From the NCBI GenBank assembly GCA_963691655.1, contig OY829326.1, positions 94,295,235-94,359,234 on the forward strand: a stretch of 64,000 bases of DNA. The letters are read 5' to 3'. This DNA comes from Toxonevra muliebris (taxonomy: Eukaryota > Arthropoda > Insecta > Diptera > Pallopteridae). The translations under genes were made by a program, and so were the position numbers. Shown here one piece after another: positions 53,340-64,000 of this stretch; positions within the stretch are counted from its first letter, which is position 1; every line of letters begins with the position of its first letter. The notes under the pieces were generated by a model, which searched no databases, had not been told where the DNA came from, and saw only the letters and a list, made by a program, of their open reading frames with translations.

Positions 53340-53686
53340 TTAATTAATACTAATTCATAAAAAAATAACATACATATATATGCACATACATATTTGATCT
53401 AGCCTAGTGACTATTTAGTTTCGTTGTATCGAGACGTTTTATACTAAATCAAAATGGCAGAAAACTGGCATGAGGGTAAGACTGTGACTCTGAATTATGA
53501 AAAATGTTTGGTGTCACCCAGAGGTGTTAAAAGATGGAGTTGTAATAATTAAGATAATTAGAAGAATTAGTATTCACTAAAACATCGATTAACGACCGAC
53601 AATCTGATAGATAACACGAGCTATCGATGAATTATCGATAGTCCAATTTATTTTTAAGGGGGTTTGTTGAAGTAGTCCTATCTTTT
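53340..53686. other. 3' flank of the ZAD gene
   Basis: No clear AATAAA close to the stop. Two TATCGAT strings at about 53622 and 53633. Confidence 0.4.
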
Positions 53687-53899
53687 CTAGGCCATTTTCA
53701 TACCATATCCTTCGTGGTAGTAATTATTTGATACAGCCGATAATTTCACGACCTCGCCATCGATGAATCGGCGTCTATAATTTGCTACCCAACTACATGC
53801 TAACGCTGGGGATTGACAGGTCACGTTCTTGGATGCTTCAGACTCCTCAAGACATAGTCTGCAGGCATCATCTTCCACAAGATTTGTCTTGTTCAGCAA
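53687..53899 (-). pseudogene. C-terminal fragment of a non-LTR retrotransposon
   Basis: The minus-strand frame reads LVEDDACRLCLEESEASKN followed by CQSPALACSW, the Cys-rich tail found after the RNase H of I/LOA/R1-type elements (EDD.CR.C.EE.E...H...CPALA). Isolated fragment without the enzyme domains. Confidence 0.65.
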
Positions 53900-54304
53900 T
53901 GCATCAATCCAGATGACAGTTTTCGTTCAAAACTAAGAACCATTCTCGCTTTGCAGCTAAGAGCTGCTTCGGCTTTCGTTTGCCAACAAATATTAATCGC
54001 ATTTTATCATGGACTTTTCCCAAAACAATCCATAATTACACAGTGCAACAGCAAAAAAATTGCAAGAGCTTGAATATACTTTTCTATATAATTTGGGCAT
54101 GCTGAATACGATGGCGTTTTCAGTTTTTCCCCTATACGTCACAATTTTTTGAAAAATCGAATTGAACAAAAATATTTGTTGCTCAGGTTTTTAGACATCT
54201 TTACCAATATCAAATATACTTCTATATATGCACATAAAATGTACCCAAATGTATCACAGTGTGACAAAAAAAAGAATTTGGATACACTTTTTTCGAGGCT
54301 TGCA
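53900..54304. other. Intergenic
   Basis: No gene seen. Confidence 0.4.
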
Positions 54305-55095
54305 CGTGTCGTAGGTCTAGTCAAGAAAAAAAATGCATACTCAGAATTTTGAATTGATTCTTAAAATCTGGACATAGGGCCGAAAAACCGATTTTTGATA
54401 GGTTAAAGCATATATTTGCCCGTAACTTTATTTTTATTTGTTCGATGAGTCAGTTTTTATACTTTATTTAAAAGAAGACTTTGAGTGGTTTACAACGATA
54501 TACAAATTGATAATATAACTTAAGAAATACTAGAGTTAGAGGGCAAAATAAAACGAAAATTTAAATTTTTTTATATTTTTTAATTTTGAGTGACAGTTTA
54601 ACCAACCATTTTGCTTTCCAGAGTTATTTAGATATATAATTAAATAAAATACATTTAATTCTGTTTCCAACGAGATATCAATTTTCTAAATTTATTTAGG
54701 TTTGACTGAGATATCCGATTTCAAGCACCATATATTGGAAAAAATCCATATATTCTTAAGTTGCTGTTTTGTATTTTCAAATAGTTGGAGTAATACTCGT
54801 TGCATACCTACGTATTGAAATTTTGATAAATTTTGAATGATAAAATGTAAAAAATTTTATGATTTTCTTTATATTTTAACTCCGCTAATCCTTTAACAAT
54901 TTGTATATCGTTGTAAGCAGCTAAATATCCTTTTTTGAATGAAATACTTACTCATCCGGTAAATACAATCAAGTTTATGGGCAAGAATATGCTTTAACCT
55001 ATCAAAAATGGGTTTTTCGGCCCTAAGTCCAGATTTTGAGGGTTAATTCAAAATGCAGTTTTTTTCTGCTTGACTAGATCTAGAATTTGAGCTAC
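54305..55095. repeat. Long-arm fold-back element, about 790 bp
   Basis: Arms of roughly 200-230 bp: 54310-54535 and the inverse of 54880-55090 share TCTAGTCAAG, AAAATCTGGAC.TAGGGCCG, AAAAACC.ATTTTTGATAGG, TTAAAGCATAT and TTACAACGATATACAAATTG. The centre is AT-rich and noncoding. Transcription across it would give a long double-stranded RNA. Confidence 0.8.
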
Positions 55096-57108
55096 GTCTC
55101 GACGAAAGTATTTAATTGATTGTATTAGTTCAGGAAAAGTTGGTCAGAAATTAATAAAGATTAATACTAGAGGTATTAATAAATTTTTTTTCCAAATTTA
55201 TTAATAAGGAGATAAAACACAAAAAAAGCAATAAATAATTTCATATTTTATTCTTCTATATAAGTTGAAGCTGCCTCAGGCTCAAAAAATACATGCTTTT
55301 AAAAATTTCGAATTAAAGTGCAATAACTTGAAAACCGTTGGAGGTCTGATGATATATGTGTGTATATATATTTAGCTGGTACTAATCACCATTTGAAGGT
55401 TCTAGCTCAATTATTGCCAAAATTGCAAAAATTTCACATTTTTATTAACTTAGGGAAAAGAATTTTGGAAGGGAAATTTTTAAAAAGCCACTCTTACCGG
55501 TAATCACAATCAGTTCTTCTTTAACAAAAAATGTTCTATCTATCATTAGAACAGTAGAGTGTTATAATTAAGGGAACAATTCGGTCTCCCAATATAACTA
55601 AAGATAATAAACGCATCAATACGATGGACTTCCAATAATGGCGACCATTTCTATTATATGGAAAGCAGGCGGTGGCATTAGCATAAATAATATAGGTTTA
55701 TGTAACAAATGCATATGTACATTTCAGATGTTCAGTGAACTCTAAAAAAAAGTCTGAGACTAAATTTTTTCTAATTGAGGAAATTCAATCAGTTTGGTCA
55801 GGTTTTGTGAGCAAGCTCACATTTTTGCATGATATTTTCATTGTTTTTTGTCGGATGTTTGTGCTGTGGAGAACTATTTTTATTTTAATTTCCAATCGTT
55901 AAGTTTTGAATTACATGAATTGTATGAAAAACGATATTTACTACTGTTTACTTTGGTAAAGATTTTTCTCGTCATCAAAAATTCCATGCACTTTGATTGA
56001 TGTTGGAAAAAATCCTTGTTATTAGAATGATTGGAAATTTAAACAAATTTTTTTAGTGCTTAAGAATAAATGATTTTTTAAAAATAAATAACACATTATT
56101 TACCACTTCTGGAATTGCCTTGCCAGGAATTAAAATTACGACCTAAAGCCCAACGGTTCAGTGCAATAACCATCTAGCTATGTTGATGTAACAAAATAAA
56201 TAATTTATGTATGCTTAATAAATATATTATAATCTTTTTCTTCATTACTCAAGCTTTTCAAAGCCTTTTATATGCTAATTTATAAAGTAGTATGATTTTT
56301 TTTTGACCACAAGAATAAATAGGTTCTAGAAATGGGTTCTGATAGTGCTCCGAATACAATTATTTAAAAAACTGCCAGAAAAGCGATGTTTTTTTACGCC
56401 GCTAATGTGTGGTAAGCAGCCAGATATTGCATTTTGAACGCTTTTGTTTTAGCAAACTCTGCAGAACTGTAGCAGTACTATATTAATGAACTTACCAAAG
56501 ACACATGTCTAGCGCGGTTCTCTTCCTGCAAGAACGAAGACGAAAACCTGAAGAAAGAGGTCATACAACATACCAGCCAGCGAAGAATTTTTTGAGTTCG
56601 GCAAAAAATACCGATACCTGTGAGCGCCAGAGGGTTAATATGTTGGAAGAAAATATTCTACGGAAAAAACTGCTCAACATCAAACAAGCTTTAAAATGCA
56701 AAGCTAACAAGTTTTTTTATAGTTTATTATACTTAATCTGTTAGAAGTGGGCAAACTTTAGACTCGCGTAAAAAAAAAAAAATTGATGTATACTTTTAAA
56801 ACGCCGAGACCCGTATAATTTTTTTTCTCGAGTTCTATCAAAATTCACTTTCAGAACACTTCGTTTTTTTTTGTGTGTGCTGAACTGCAGGTAATAAAAA
56901 TTATAACGGGGCGACTTTTGTCAACAACAACAGTGAAATGTTGGTTTTGTTGAAGTTGTTTTGTGTTGCAGTTTACATGAATGGAAGGTACCTACAGTTT
57001 TATGCCGAATTAAAAAAACGGGGAAGTGATAAGCTTTTCTTAGGCAATTTTTACTTTTGGAGGTTTAGCAGTGTGAAAAAGTTTGTATTTACTATTTTTA
57101 ATTTTGAT
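55096..57108. other. Intergenic AT-rich sequence
   Basis: No gene. GCCAGAGGGTTAA at about 56630 resembles a piggyBac-type end without a partner. Confidence 0.45.
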
Positions 57109-57228
57109 CATGCTAAGGATCGAACCCATAGTAAGGCTATGGGTGCAGATGGCGTACCTCCTGAGTTATTTAGGATCGGTGGTGTAGAGACGACGAAACA
57201 CATGCACGAGCTCTTGTGCAAAATATGT
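57109..57228 (+). pseudogene. RTE-like reverse transcriptase fragment
   Basis: About 40 codons read AMGADGVPPELFRIGG and TKHMHELLCKI, matching the KA.G.DGIP.ELFK.GG....MH.L...IW motif near the start of RTE/CR1-type reverse transcriptases. Nothing else of the element is present. Confidence 0.65.
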
Positions 57229-57799
57229 TTGGCTTTAAATTTAAGTTTGTTTTACAAATATGTTTGTTTATATAGATAGATATTATGGACCAATATGTCT
57301 ATTGTAGTGATGTAACCGATGCCAGTTTAGCGGATGCAAATACAAATGCCAAAAGCTGAACGTTCGCGAATGCGAATGTGAAATTTCATATACTCAACAA
57401 GCATTTTTGTTTGAGATTGACTTGAGATGAATTTGATATAAAATACCTTTCTCAAATCTCCGACATTAATTCTTAACAGCACCTCCATTGGAGTACTATA
57501 GCATTCTCAACAAGAAAGTCATTTTTTATGGTAATAACTCTGCTCTGCATGGGTTTTGCGAATAAGATGATTCCTAGTGTTTCCGAATGAACTTTTCATG
57601 CTGAGCACGAATCTGGGGTCAAAAACTTTCCATTACGTCACTTTTTCGATAAAAAAGGGGTTGAAACCCCTGAAAACTGCGATTTTGACCATTTTTGAAA
57701 AATTGTGAAGCTGAACCCTGACGTGCTACAAACTTTGCTAATATCAGAAATTAAAGACTGAACCATGCCCTTTCAAATGAGCCCTAAGCCAAATTGTTC
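57229..57799. other. Intergenic
   Basis: No gene or marked repeat seen. Confidence 0.4.
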
Positions 57800-58210
57800 G
57801 CACGCGCACTCACACGAGCAGGGGGTGAGTTTATGTCTAGGGGTGCACGAAAAAAATGTACACAGAACTGATTTTACCTTACATCTTAATTTGCCCGCCA
57901 TTTTGAATTTTTAAAACCTGACTGCAGATTTGTAATCAATGACCTTTAAAACACTTTGGACCACTGCGTTTTTCATTATATTTCGTAGGTATGAGTAAGA
58001 TAAAATCCGCCCACCATATTTGATCCGCCATTTTTAATGTTTGAAATCTGACTGCAGACGTGTAACCAGCGACCCTTAAAACATTTTGGACCGCTGCACT
58101 TCTCATTATGTCTGGCCGTGGGTGTAAGTTAGATAAAATCCGTTCTGTATACATTTCTTTCCTGCACCCCTTGACATATGCACACCTCCTGCTCCAAGGG
58201 TAACTACAAT
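57800..58210. repeat. Inverted-repeat element with internal 130-bp tandem repeat
   Basis: Termini at about 57808-57870 (GAGCAGGGGGTGAGTTTATG then AGGGGTGCACGAAAAAAATG) match the inverse of 58141-58205. Between them CCGCCATTTTGAAT...CTGACTGCAGA...AAAACA.TTTGGACC.CTGC repeats with a period of 130 bases (57895 and 58025). No coding sequence. Confidence 0.75.
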
Positions 58211-58534
58211 TTTATTCCAGAAGTGCTACGATATCATATTATATATCAAAGAGCTTGACGAGTAGGTTAGCCAAAAATTATCAGATTTAAAATCGGTTAA
58301 GCCAATTCCAAAATATTAGCGTCGGAAGTTTTTTAAAATTCGCTCATTGAACAAAGCATTGCATTTATCGTTGAAAAATCAATGGTTAAGCGGGAGTAAA
58401 TAATAAATAAGAGAAAGAGAGAAGACACGAGTAACGGCATCTCTCAGAATTATCTAACGAATTATCTGCATACACAAATAAAACAAACACCAACTAGTAG
58501 TTTGGTTTTCTTTTGACATTTGTTTTTCATAGCC
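58211..58534. other. Intergenic
   Basis: No gene seen. Confidence 0.4.
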
Positions 58535-59600
58535 CAAGAATGATAGAATCAGCGATGTCAACTTACGGGGAATTCCCCAATTTGCGGGTAATTTTACATA
58601 GTACGGGGAAACGGGGAATGAGCTGTTTTTTGCGGGGAATTCGAAATCGCTCAGGGCCACTTTAAAATAACAGTCACCGAGATCAATTTTAAGCCAAGGT
58701 ATTAAGGTATTTTTCGTTTTTTTTTTTAAATGTTTATATGGAAAGTGCGTATCGTGCTACTGTAATATAAAATTATACCGGTGCGGGGAATTTGATCGAA
58801 AATCGGGGAATTTCTCGAGGGCTATCGGGGAGACAGAAAAAATGAGTTGGCATCCCCGGATAGAATACAAGATTACGCAAATAAGTTGATCAAAATTGCC
58901 TCTCTGCGCATGTCGTCACAAGTCAAATTTTAAAAGAGAGAGCGGTGGAGACTACATACATTTTATACGTGAACAATTTGAACATTGGTATGAAATGTGA
59001 AAATAAATGATATTTATTAATTTTAATTCGGTTATTTACAGATACAAATATAAAATGAAATATTAATAGTTATTTATCTTCATTATAAGTTAAAATATTT
59101 AAATTTTCATTCATAATATGTGCCACAAATGTAGCGATCACGTTGCTTCATAAAACGCAGTAATATAAATCCAAAGAATCCTAAATTTTAATAATAATAT
59201 AAAACATAGAAAAGGACAAATAATATTTCTGTTATCATTTTTTGAATCAGGTCTGATAAAAAAAAATTTAAAAAAATGAATGTTAATACTACCGAGACGA
59301 TATTCCAACTTTCGACGGTCGCACAACCAGATACTTTGTATAATTAGGATATTCTTAGTGTGAAATTTAATGAGGGATCCATGAAGAGTAAGATATTTAC
59401 TTTTAGATTCAAACCGAGATTCGATTTTTTTTAATTTTGGCCAACTCAATTTTTCAGCGGTCTCATAATGCACAGTCTATATGTAAATGCAAATAAAGAA
59501 ATTGACAATCTACATCACATACACAAAAGCTTTCGCTAAATTTTGATAGAGTTTTATAACGGAGATGCGCGTGGCGTAATCTTGTATTCTATCATTCTTG
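58535..59600. mobile_element. TIR element interrupted by a hAT MITE
   Basis: The right terminus, read inverse from 59600, is CAAGAATGATAGAAT then ACAAGATTACGC. The left terminus has exactly these two parts at 58535-58549 and 58867-58878, separated by the hAT MITE and one copy of its duplication. The right TIR continues with GGCGTAATC / ACGGAGATGCGC, a string also found at 4286-4319. Interior without a recognised gene; a 111-codon minus ORF (59473-59138) is unassigned. Confidence 0.7.
58550..58858. mobile_element. hAT-type MITE, 309 bp, with 8-bp target duplication
   Basis: Left end CAGCGATGTCAACT, right end (inverse) CGGGGATGCCAACT, flanked by GATAGAAT at 58542-58549 and 58859-58866. The interior repeats CGGGGAATT in several places. 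No transposase. Confidence 0.85.
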
Positions 59601-60121
59601 AACTAGCCCCAGGTACTGGGGCCTTACCGACTAGTTGTTTATGTTAAATTTGAAGCACCAAAACTAAAAGGGGATTTCGAATGATTTTTTTAATACTTCG
59701 ATTTTTAACTTAAGAGAAACTTAAAATTTTAAGAATTTCATATCACAAGTGTTATTTTGTTTTAGCACTTCTATTATATAGAAAAATAAACGAATTCAGT
59801 CAATTTTTTTTAAAGTAAATGAGACAATGGTCACGTTCAGAAGATGCCTCTGCTCCGCAACTGATACCTGTGTATCTTATGAACGCAAATAATTGAGCAC
59901 TTTATGACCAACAAAATTATATTGAGAAGTCATTTCATTGAGCGTATTATTATGTTTCTGATACTTCAGCTAAACATATTGCTGAGCAGAGGTCAATTTC
60001 TAAACGCAACCAATGTTTCGCTTCTAATAAAATAAAATTAAGAAAAAAAAATAAATATTGAAATGTAAATTCATTTGAATTCCTTCAAAGTATAGTGGTT
60101 TGTTTTTTATTTTTAAATTCT
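59601..60121. other. Intergenic; 3' side of the DUF4806 gene
   Basis: No reading frame. 60040-60110 is AT-rich and includes minus-strand poly(A)-like signals. Confidence 0.4.
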
Positions 60122-61644
60122 TTAATTAAATAGTAATTTCTCCTTGGCTGTTACATAACCATTTTTCTTTTTTAAGCGATTATTGGCATGCTGAAAAAAT
60201 GATATATTCGTTCTCTCGAACTCGTTACCAGATGCACCCGGAAATTTTTTATTGTATGCCTCTATATGGATTCAAAATAATAAAAATTAACTATACATTA
60301 CACCAAAAAAGAAGGTTATATATATACCTTTTAGGGCCGCCGTCACACTAAGGGTTCTAACCGCCTGCTTGTTTATTGTGCCCTTCCAGCAGAAGTACTG
60401 AGCGGCATCGTCAGTCATTATCTTCCTCCAAGACATCTTTAAAAATTTTTGAGAATGCCCAGAGTTTATCTCTATGAGGTCGGCAACCTAGTAGGAATAT
60501 ATTAAATGAAAATTTTTAATACATATATTTCAAATAAACAATTTTTAAGTTGGCAGAACTTACCAAATCATTAAATTTATTTTCGGATGTTTGAATGTTT
60601 TCTTCAAAGTCTTCAAACTCTGAAGCCGTCTTAAATGATGTTTTGGGAAGGATAGGTTTACGTGTAGCAACTTTTGTAGTACTATTTGGCTTTACTTCTT
60701 CAAAAACACGTTTTAAAAGTTGTTGCGTTGTTTGGTAATCTGAAAATATGAATAACCTTTGTAGGACACTTTTATTAATTAAAAAAATGCATCTTACCTT
60801 TTGATATATTATTTTGTACATTGTCAATGTGAGTTTTTAGTTCAAGCAAATCTTAAGAATAAAGAAATAAATAAAAATAATTATTGTGAATTACAAAAAT
60901 CATGTTTAAGGATGTATGTAGTCTGGTGCTCCGGCTTAATTTTCAAGGATTTTTGGGAATTTTTTATTATAACAAAATAAAATACAATCATTTGAATATT
61001 TTATATGTTATTACTGACATCTTTAACTGTACAAAAAAAAATTTTTGCAGTTTTTTTTACGATATTTTTGAGTGTTTTTTACGCCCAAAGTTAACACCTA
61101 ACAAAAAAAAGGTGTGTGGCTGGCCCGAGTGATGGCGACACTTGAAGTCATCTGAGACAAAAAATTTAAATAGAATATCGTTCTGTAGACTTGTCATTCT
61201 GGCAGGTAGTAGATTTCAGCATTTTTTAAATGGCAGACTTCTTAAAAAATGTTTCAAAAATCGAGCTTTTTTTTGTGGAAAATCGGGATAAAAAATAGGA
61301 AATAATGATTAAAAATAAAGAATTTTACTACCTGCAAGAGCTATTGGCGTATAAAATCTCCCAATCGGCTTTATAGAATTTCTTCAAACCCCTGGGCCGA
61401 TCAAAAAAATGTTGTTTCGAGAAAAACGCTTTTAAAGTTTAACCATCGACTATGTGATATAATTTCGTTAATATTTGAATTTTGGTATGAAATTTTTACA
61501 GTATACTTTTAATAAATTGTACTTTTGAAATACATAATAAAAAAATTGATTTTTTGAAACTCGAACACCAGACTACATCCTTAATAGCTGAAGTTACCTC
61601 TTTTGGTTACTGGCTTGTCAGGTGCTTCTACATTATTCCAAAGA
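60122..61644 (-). CDS. DUF4806-type protein, C-terminal exons; 5' end uncertain
   Basis: Function unknown. Minus-strand exons with matching phases: 61644-61598 (tentative; reads WNNVEAPDKPVTKR), 60851-60798 (LLELKTHIDNVQNNISK), 60739-60564 (DYQTTQQLLKRVFEEVK...KTASEFEDFEENIQ), 60487-60328 (VADLIEINSGH...MTDDAAQYFCWKGT...KQAVRTL) and 60261-60122 (AYNKKFPGASGNEFE... stop). The last three together follow the DUF4806 pattern: an EEL..FE..L helix, then MT..A..YSW.GT, then A....FP.A...E.E. All four downstream exons are open with good donors and acceptors. The start exon is not found. Upstream in the same orientation lie remnants of a transposon-like protein, so this may be the second gene of that element rather than a host gene. 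The assignment rests on remembered motif shape. Confidence 0.55.
60909..61581. mobile_element. TA-flanked MITE, copy 2 (inverse of 21960-22613)
   Basis: Ends AGGATGTATGTAGTCTGGTG and, inverse, AGGATGTAGTCTGGTGTTCG, both next to TA (60907-60908, 61582-61583). It lies between the tentative and the firm exons of the DUF4806 gene. Noncoding. Confidence 0.8.
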
Positions 61645-61811
61645 CTATTCACATCCATCTACATATGTATAAGAGGTATAAACACAAATTGATTAGCTTC
61701 AAAATTATTAAACATAACCAATTTATTTGTTATTTGTTCTACTGAATGTTGAAATTCCGAACTGGAAAATTACAGTCTGCTGCATAGTTTAATATAATAA
61801 ATTGGTTGATT

Positions 61812-62009
61812 TTATTGGGAAGACAAGTCTTTTAAATTCAAAATTTCCTTAGCTACAATTTTAAAAACGCTGTTGTTTTGATAAATATGTATTGCAATAA
61901 ATATTTTATTTACAACAATGCAAAAATTGTCCGGTCTTTTTGTGGACAGATAAAATAAATTTGTACTTAGCGACTTTATTGGTCCATTTTTTAATTTGTT
62001 TGTTTTCAT
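61812..62009 (-). pseudogene. Fragment of a transposon-like protein (C-terminal part)
   Basis: 65 codons reading LSTNLFYLSTKRPDNFCIVV and VNKIFIAIHIYQNN. The pattern resembles the tail of the WKATEFR-type protein family whose other pieces lie upstream (62160-63250). Weak on its own; supported by position and order. Confidence 0.4.
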
Positions 62010-62164
62010 TTTCGCAATTTAAGGTCCGGAAATATACTGTCTTCTACAAGACAGCTATAGATCTGCGCCGAACGAAAAATCGTCGTTTGTTAGCACATTC
62101 ATTATTTTCTATACAATATTTTTATTCAATAGAATTTGTACTCCTAAACTGAGCATTAAAAAAT

Positions 62165-62325
62165 GGTTATATCTTTCAGTATCTAAAATGTCAGCAAGTA
62201 CGAAGATTCCAGTATATAAAAGAAACAATATTAATTCTGTAGCTTTACGTCTTTCAATTTTATTTAGACCACTTGGATGCCTCGCAAATTCTTTGAGAAC
62301 TTGATTGTTAAGAAAAGTAATCTGG
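62165..62325 (-). pseudogene. WKATEFR-like region of a transposon-like protein
   Basis: On the minus strand one frame reads LNNQVLKEFARHPSGLNKIE, RRKATELILFLLYTGIFVLADIL. This matches the WKA.EFR.FLLYTGP.VLK..L block that I recall from multi-copy, transposon-associated proteins in insect genomes. Ends in a diverged continuation (TERYNHF). Confidence 0.55.
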
Positions 62326-62589
62326 AATTAATTAAATTGATTTTTGGTAATTGTAACGAAAAGTTCTTACTTCTTTGTCTAACTCAGCCAAAGAATAAAG
62401 TTTTGGTTACGCCAAAACACACCACATGCATATAATCATAAGGAAACGACTTAATGATGTCTGTTTGTGATGATTAATATCTGATCGCGAACGGAAATTT
62501 GAATCGGAAATCATTCTATGATTAAGTGATTCCCTTCCTGGAGTACATTTTATTACTCGCAAGCTAAACTTCTATCTAATAAATTGGAT

Positions 62590-62750
62590 CGTCCACAAAT
62601 TTTTCCAAATATATGCTTGGGCATAATGCTTGACTCTGGCAGTAATAGGCGACCACAATCATGACATCCGGCGTTCCATTAACATTTATTAATATAAGCC
62701 AAGTTTGGAAGTCTGGAAGTTTGAACTTTTTGCCAAAAGAAGCCAATCTA
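62590..62750 (-). pseudogene. Middle fragment of the same transposon-like protein
   Basis: The frame reads KLPDFQTWLILINVNGTPDV then MIVVAYYCQSQALCP, comparable to the VNIDG... / G.SKP region that follows the N-terminal part in that family. Frameshifted relative to the ORF upstream. Confidence 0.4.
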
Positions 62751-63250
62751 TCAATATTTGAAGCTAATTTCAGTGGAACTATAAGTATTTTTGATGAAAA
62801 AGTCGGTTAGCGAGTTCTCAACCCCTAAGTATTCCCCAGATCCTATTTTATCCATTGGTGGTATCTTGGAAATAGGTTTTACGGTTCTTACATCTTTCGA
62901 AATCCCCTTTACATGGTGGCTTAGTATTACAAGTAGGCTGTTTATAGCTGCGTTTGCAATGTTGTGTTGGACCGCCCAGGTTGCTAACTCTTCTTTTACA
63001 TTATATGTGAAACATTTTTCCGATAAAAATTCCTTTTCGGAGCTATCTTCACGAACGGAAAAACCTTCATTTTCCTCCTTAAGCATATCATCATTACTTA
63101 GGAATAAAAAATGTTGGCCGGCAGTTGATGCTAAAGGCTCTAGTGTCAAGGTTTCGCCAGCTCTTGGGCGTTGCGGCAGTAATCCTGATATCTGCTTTAC
63201 TTCAGTTTTTAATTTTTCGAGTTTATGCATTTTGTCCACTTTTTTTCTTC
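62751..63250 (-). pseudogene. N-terminal exon of the same transposon-like protein
   Basis: A TTAAATTAG acceptor ending at 63251 is followed by about 165 open codons: RRKKVDKMHKLEKLKTEVKQ at the start, and then LATWAVQHNIANAAINSLLV and LSHHVKGISKDVRTV, the conserved LR.WA..NNI...A...LL.IL..H....PKD.RTLL block. An acidic Glu-rich spacer lies between. The frame stops at 62751 where the next block is in another frame. The family occurs in many copies in insects and cnidarians, presumably mobile; I cannot name it. Confidence 0.5.
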
Positions 63251-64000
63251 TAATTTAAAATATAAAGTTTTTCACAAAAATTATTTCTTTATAACAAAAA
63301 TTATTGTTTTTTCTTTTTGTCACTTCTGTTGAAAACATATGATATGATATCAGTGTTGCCATAACAAAATATGCAAGTATTTTTCCATTTATTATAGTGC
63401 GGCCCACGAGAGTGTATTTCAGACAAATTTAACATTTCGTTGAAATGCAGAATTTCACCATACAAAAAGTGTCAAATGAAATTCTGCATTTCAGACTTAT
63501 TTCATTGAAATGTGTCTGAAATGAAGAAATTAACTAGCAACCCTCGAACGTAAGGTTGTAAAAAACAGGAAAAATTTAAGATCTATTACATTTTTTAGAC
63601 ATTTTGGATTTTGTTTTCATAACAGCTGTTCTAGTGATATTTATTAAGCAAAAAAAAAAAATGGAGTCGGAGAGTTATTCATTGCCATTCCTCAAATTTT
63701 CCATGATTGTTTTATAAATTCTAGGTGTCCAAATCCAATTGCAAGGCAACATTTTTATTTATGTTTATTTGCACAAAACATACACAAAAATTCTTCTTCT
63801 TCTCCAAACTTATAATCTGTCAAAAAATGGAAGGAAATTAAAATGTTTCACAAACTAGAATAGAATGATTTTACAAAATTTTACAACTAATGCATCATGC
63901 CGTTTCGAAGACGCAAACCCTGATTACTGATTTTGGATTAATCACTTCGAAATCAGTTTTCTGATTTTACACCAGCGAAACGCACCCATTGAGAAGAATA
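63251..64000. other. Terminal intergenic stretch
   Basis: Contains the hairpin at 63416-63522; otherwise no gene seen. Confidence 0.4.
63416..63522. repeat. Compact multi-hairpin repeat, 107 bp
   Basis: GAAATGCAGAATTTCA (63442-63457) pairs perfectly with TGAAATTCTGCATTTC (63477-63492) across a 19-base loop, and TTTCAGAC...GTCTGAAA forms a second nested hairpin to the right. The outer ends ATTTCAGAC / GTCTGAAAT are also inverted. Probably a very small MITE. Confidence 0.65.

Noticed and set aside
59138..59473. 111-codon minus-strand ORF inside a TIR element
   Set aside because: No transposase motif found; Ile/Phe/Lys-rich as expected by chance here.

Overview
The window is AT-rich, intron-containing, transposon-dense DNA of a higher (schizophoran) fly. 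The supporting genes are a fumarase, a near full-length orthologue of Drosophila crooked neck, a PRC1/MAP65 protein corresponding to Drosophila fascetto, and a ZAD-C2H2 zinc-finger gene, a class expanded in insects. The low gene density and the mix of hAT, piggyBac-like, PIF/Harbinger, mariner and non-LTR remnants fit a large-genome fly such as a tephritid better than a drosophilid; that species-level guess is inference only.

Layout. 15-1717: fold-back repeat. 2130-11453 (minus): fumarase, five coding exons plus an alternative first exon that replaces the mitochondrial presequence. 12022-14343 (plus): crn, head-to-head with fumarase across about 570 bp. 14344-25115: a transposon graveyard (fold-back, hAT MITE with target duplication, two broken non-LTR retrotransposons, TA-flanked MITEs, a dead mariner with DD37E spacing). 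26409-30679 (minus): a Gly/Pro-rich, basic putative RNA-binding-type gene with two possible C-termini. 31500-39800: Harbinger-type, hAT and piggyBac-like elements, some nested. 39815-41926 (minus): feo. 42600-45630: hairpins, a tandem repeat and a TTA-flanked MITE. 46208-53339 (plus): a six-exon, fifteen-finger ZAD gene whose 4.2-kb intron carries a nearly intact maT-type (DD37D) mariner. 54300-59600: more fold-back and nested elements and an RTE-like fragment. 60122-63250 (minus): a DUF4806-type gene behind decayed pieces of a transposon-like protein.

The host genes do not form a pathway: fumarase is TCA-cycle metabolism, Crn is spliceosomal, Feo is cytokinetic and the ZAD protein is a probable transcription factor. 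The most instructive observations are the dual first exon of fumarase, the alternative terminal exon of the Gly/Pro-rich gene, an exon duplication in the ZAD gene, three nested insertions in which the pre-insertion sequence can be read or reconstructed from this window, and the association of DUF4806 exons with WKATEFR-type transposon remnants. All exon joins were inferred by eye from splice signals and phase, without transcript data.
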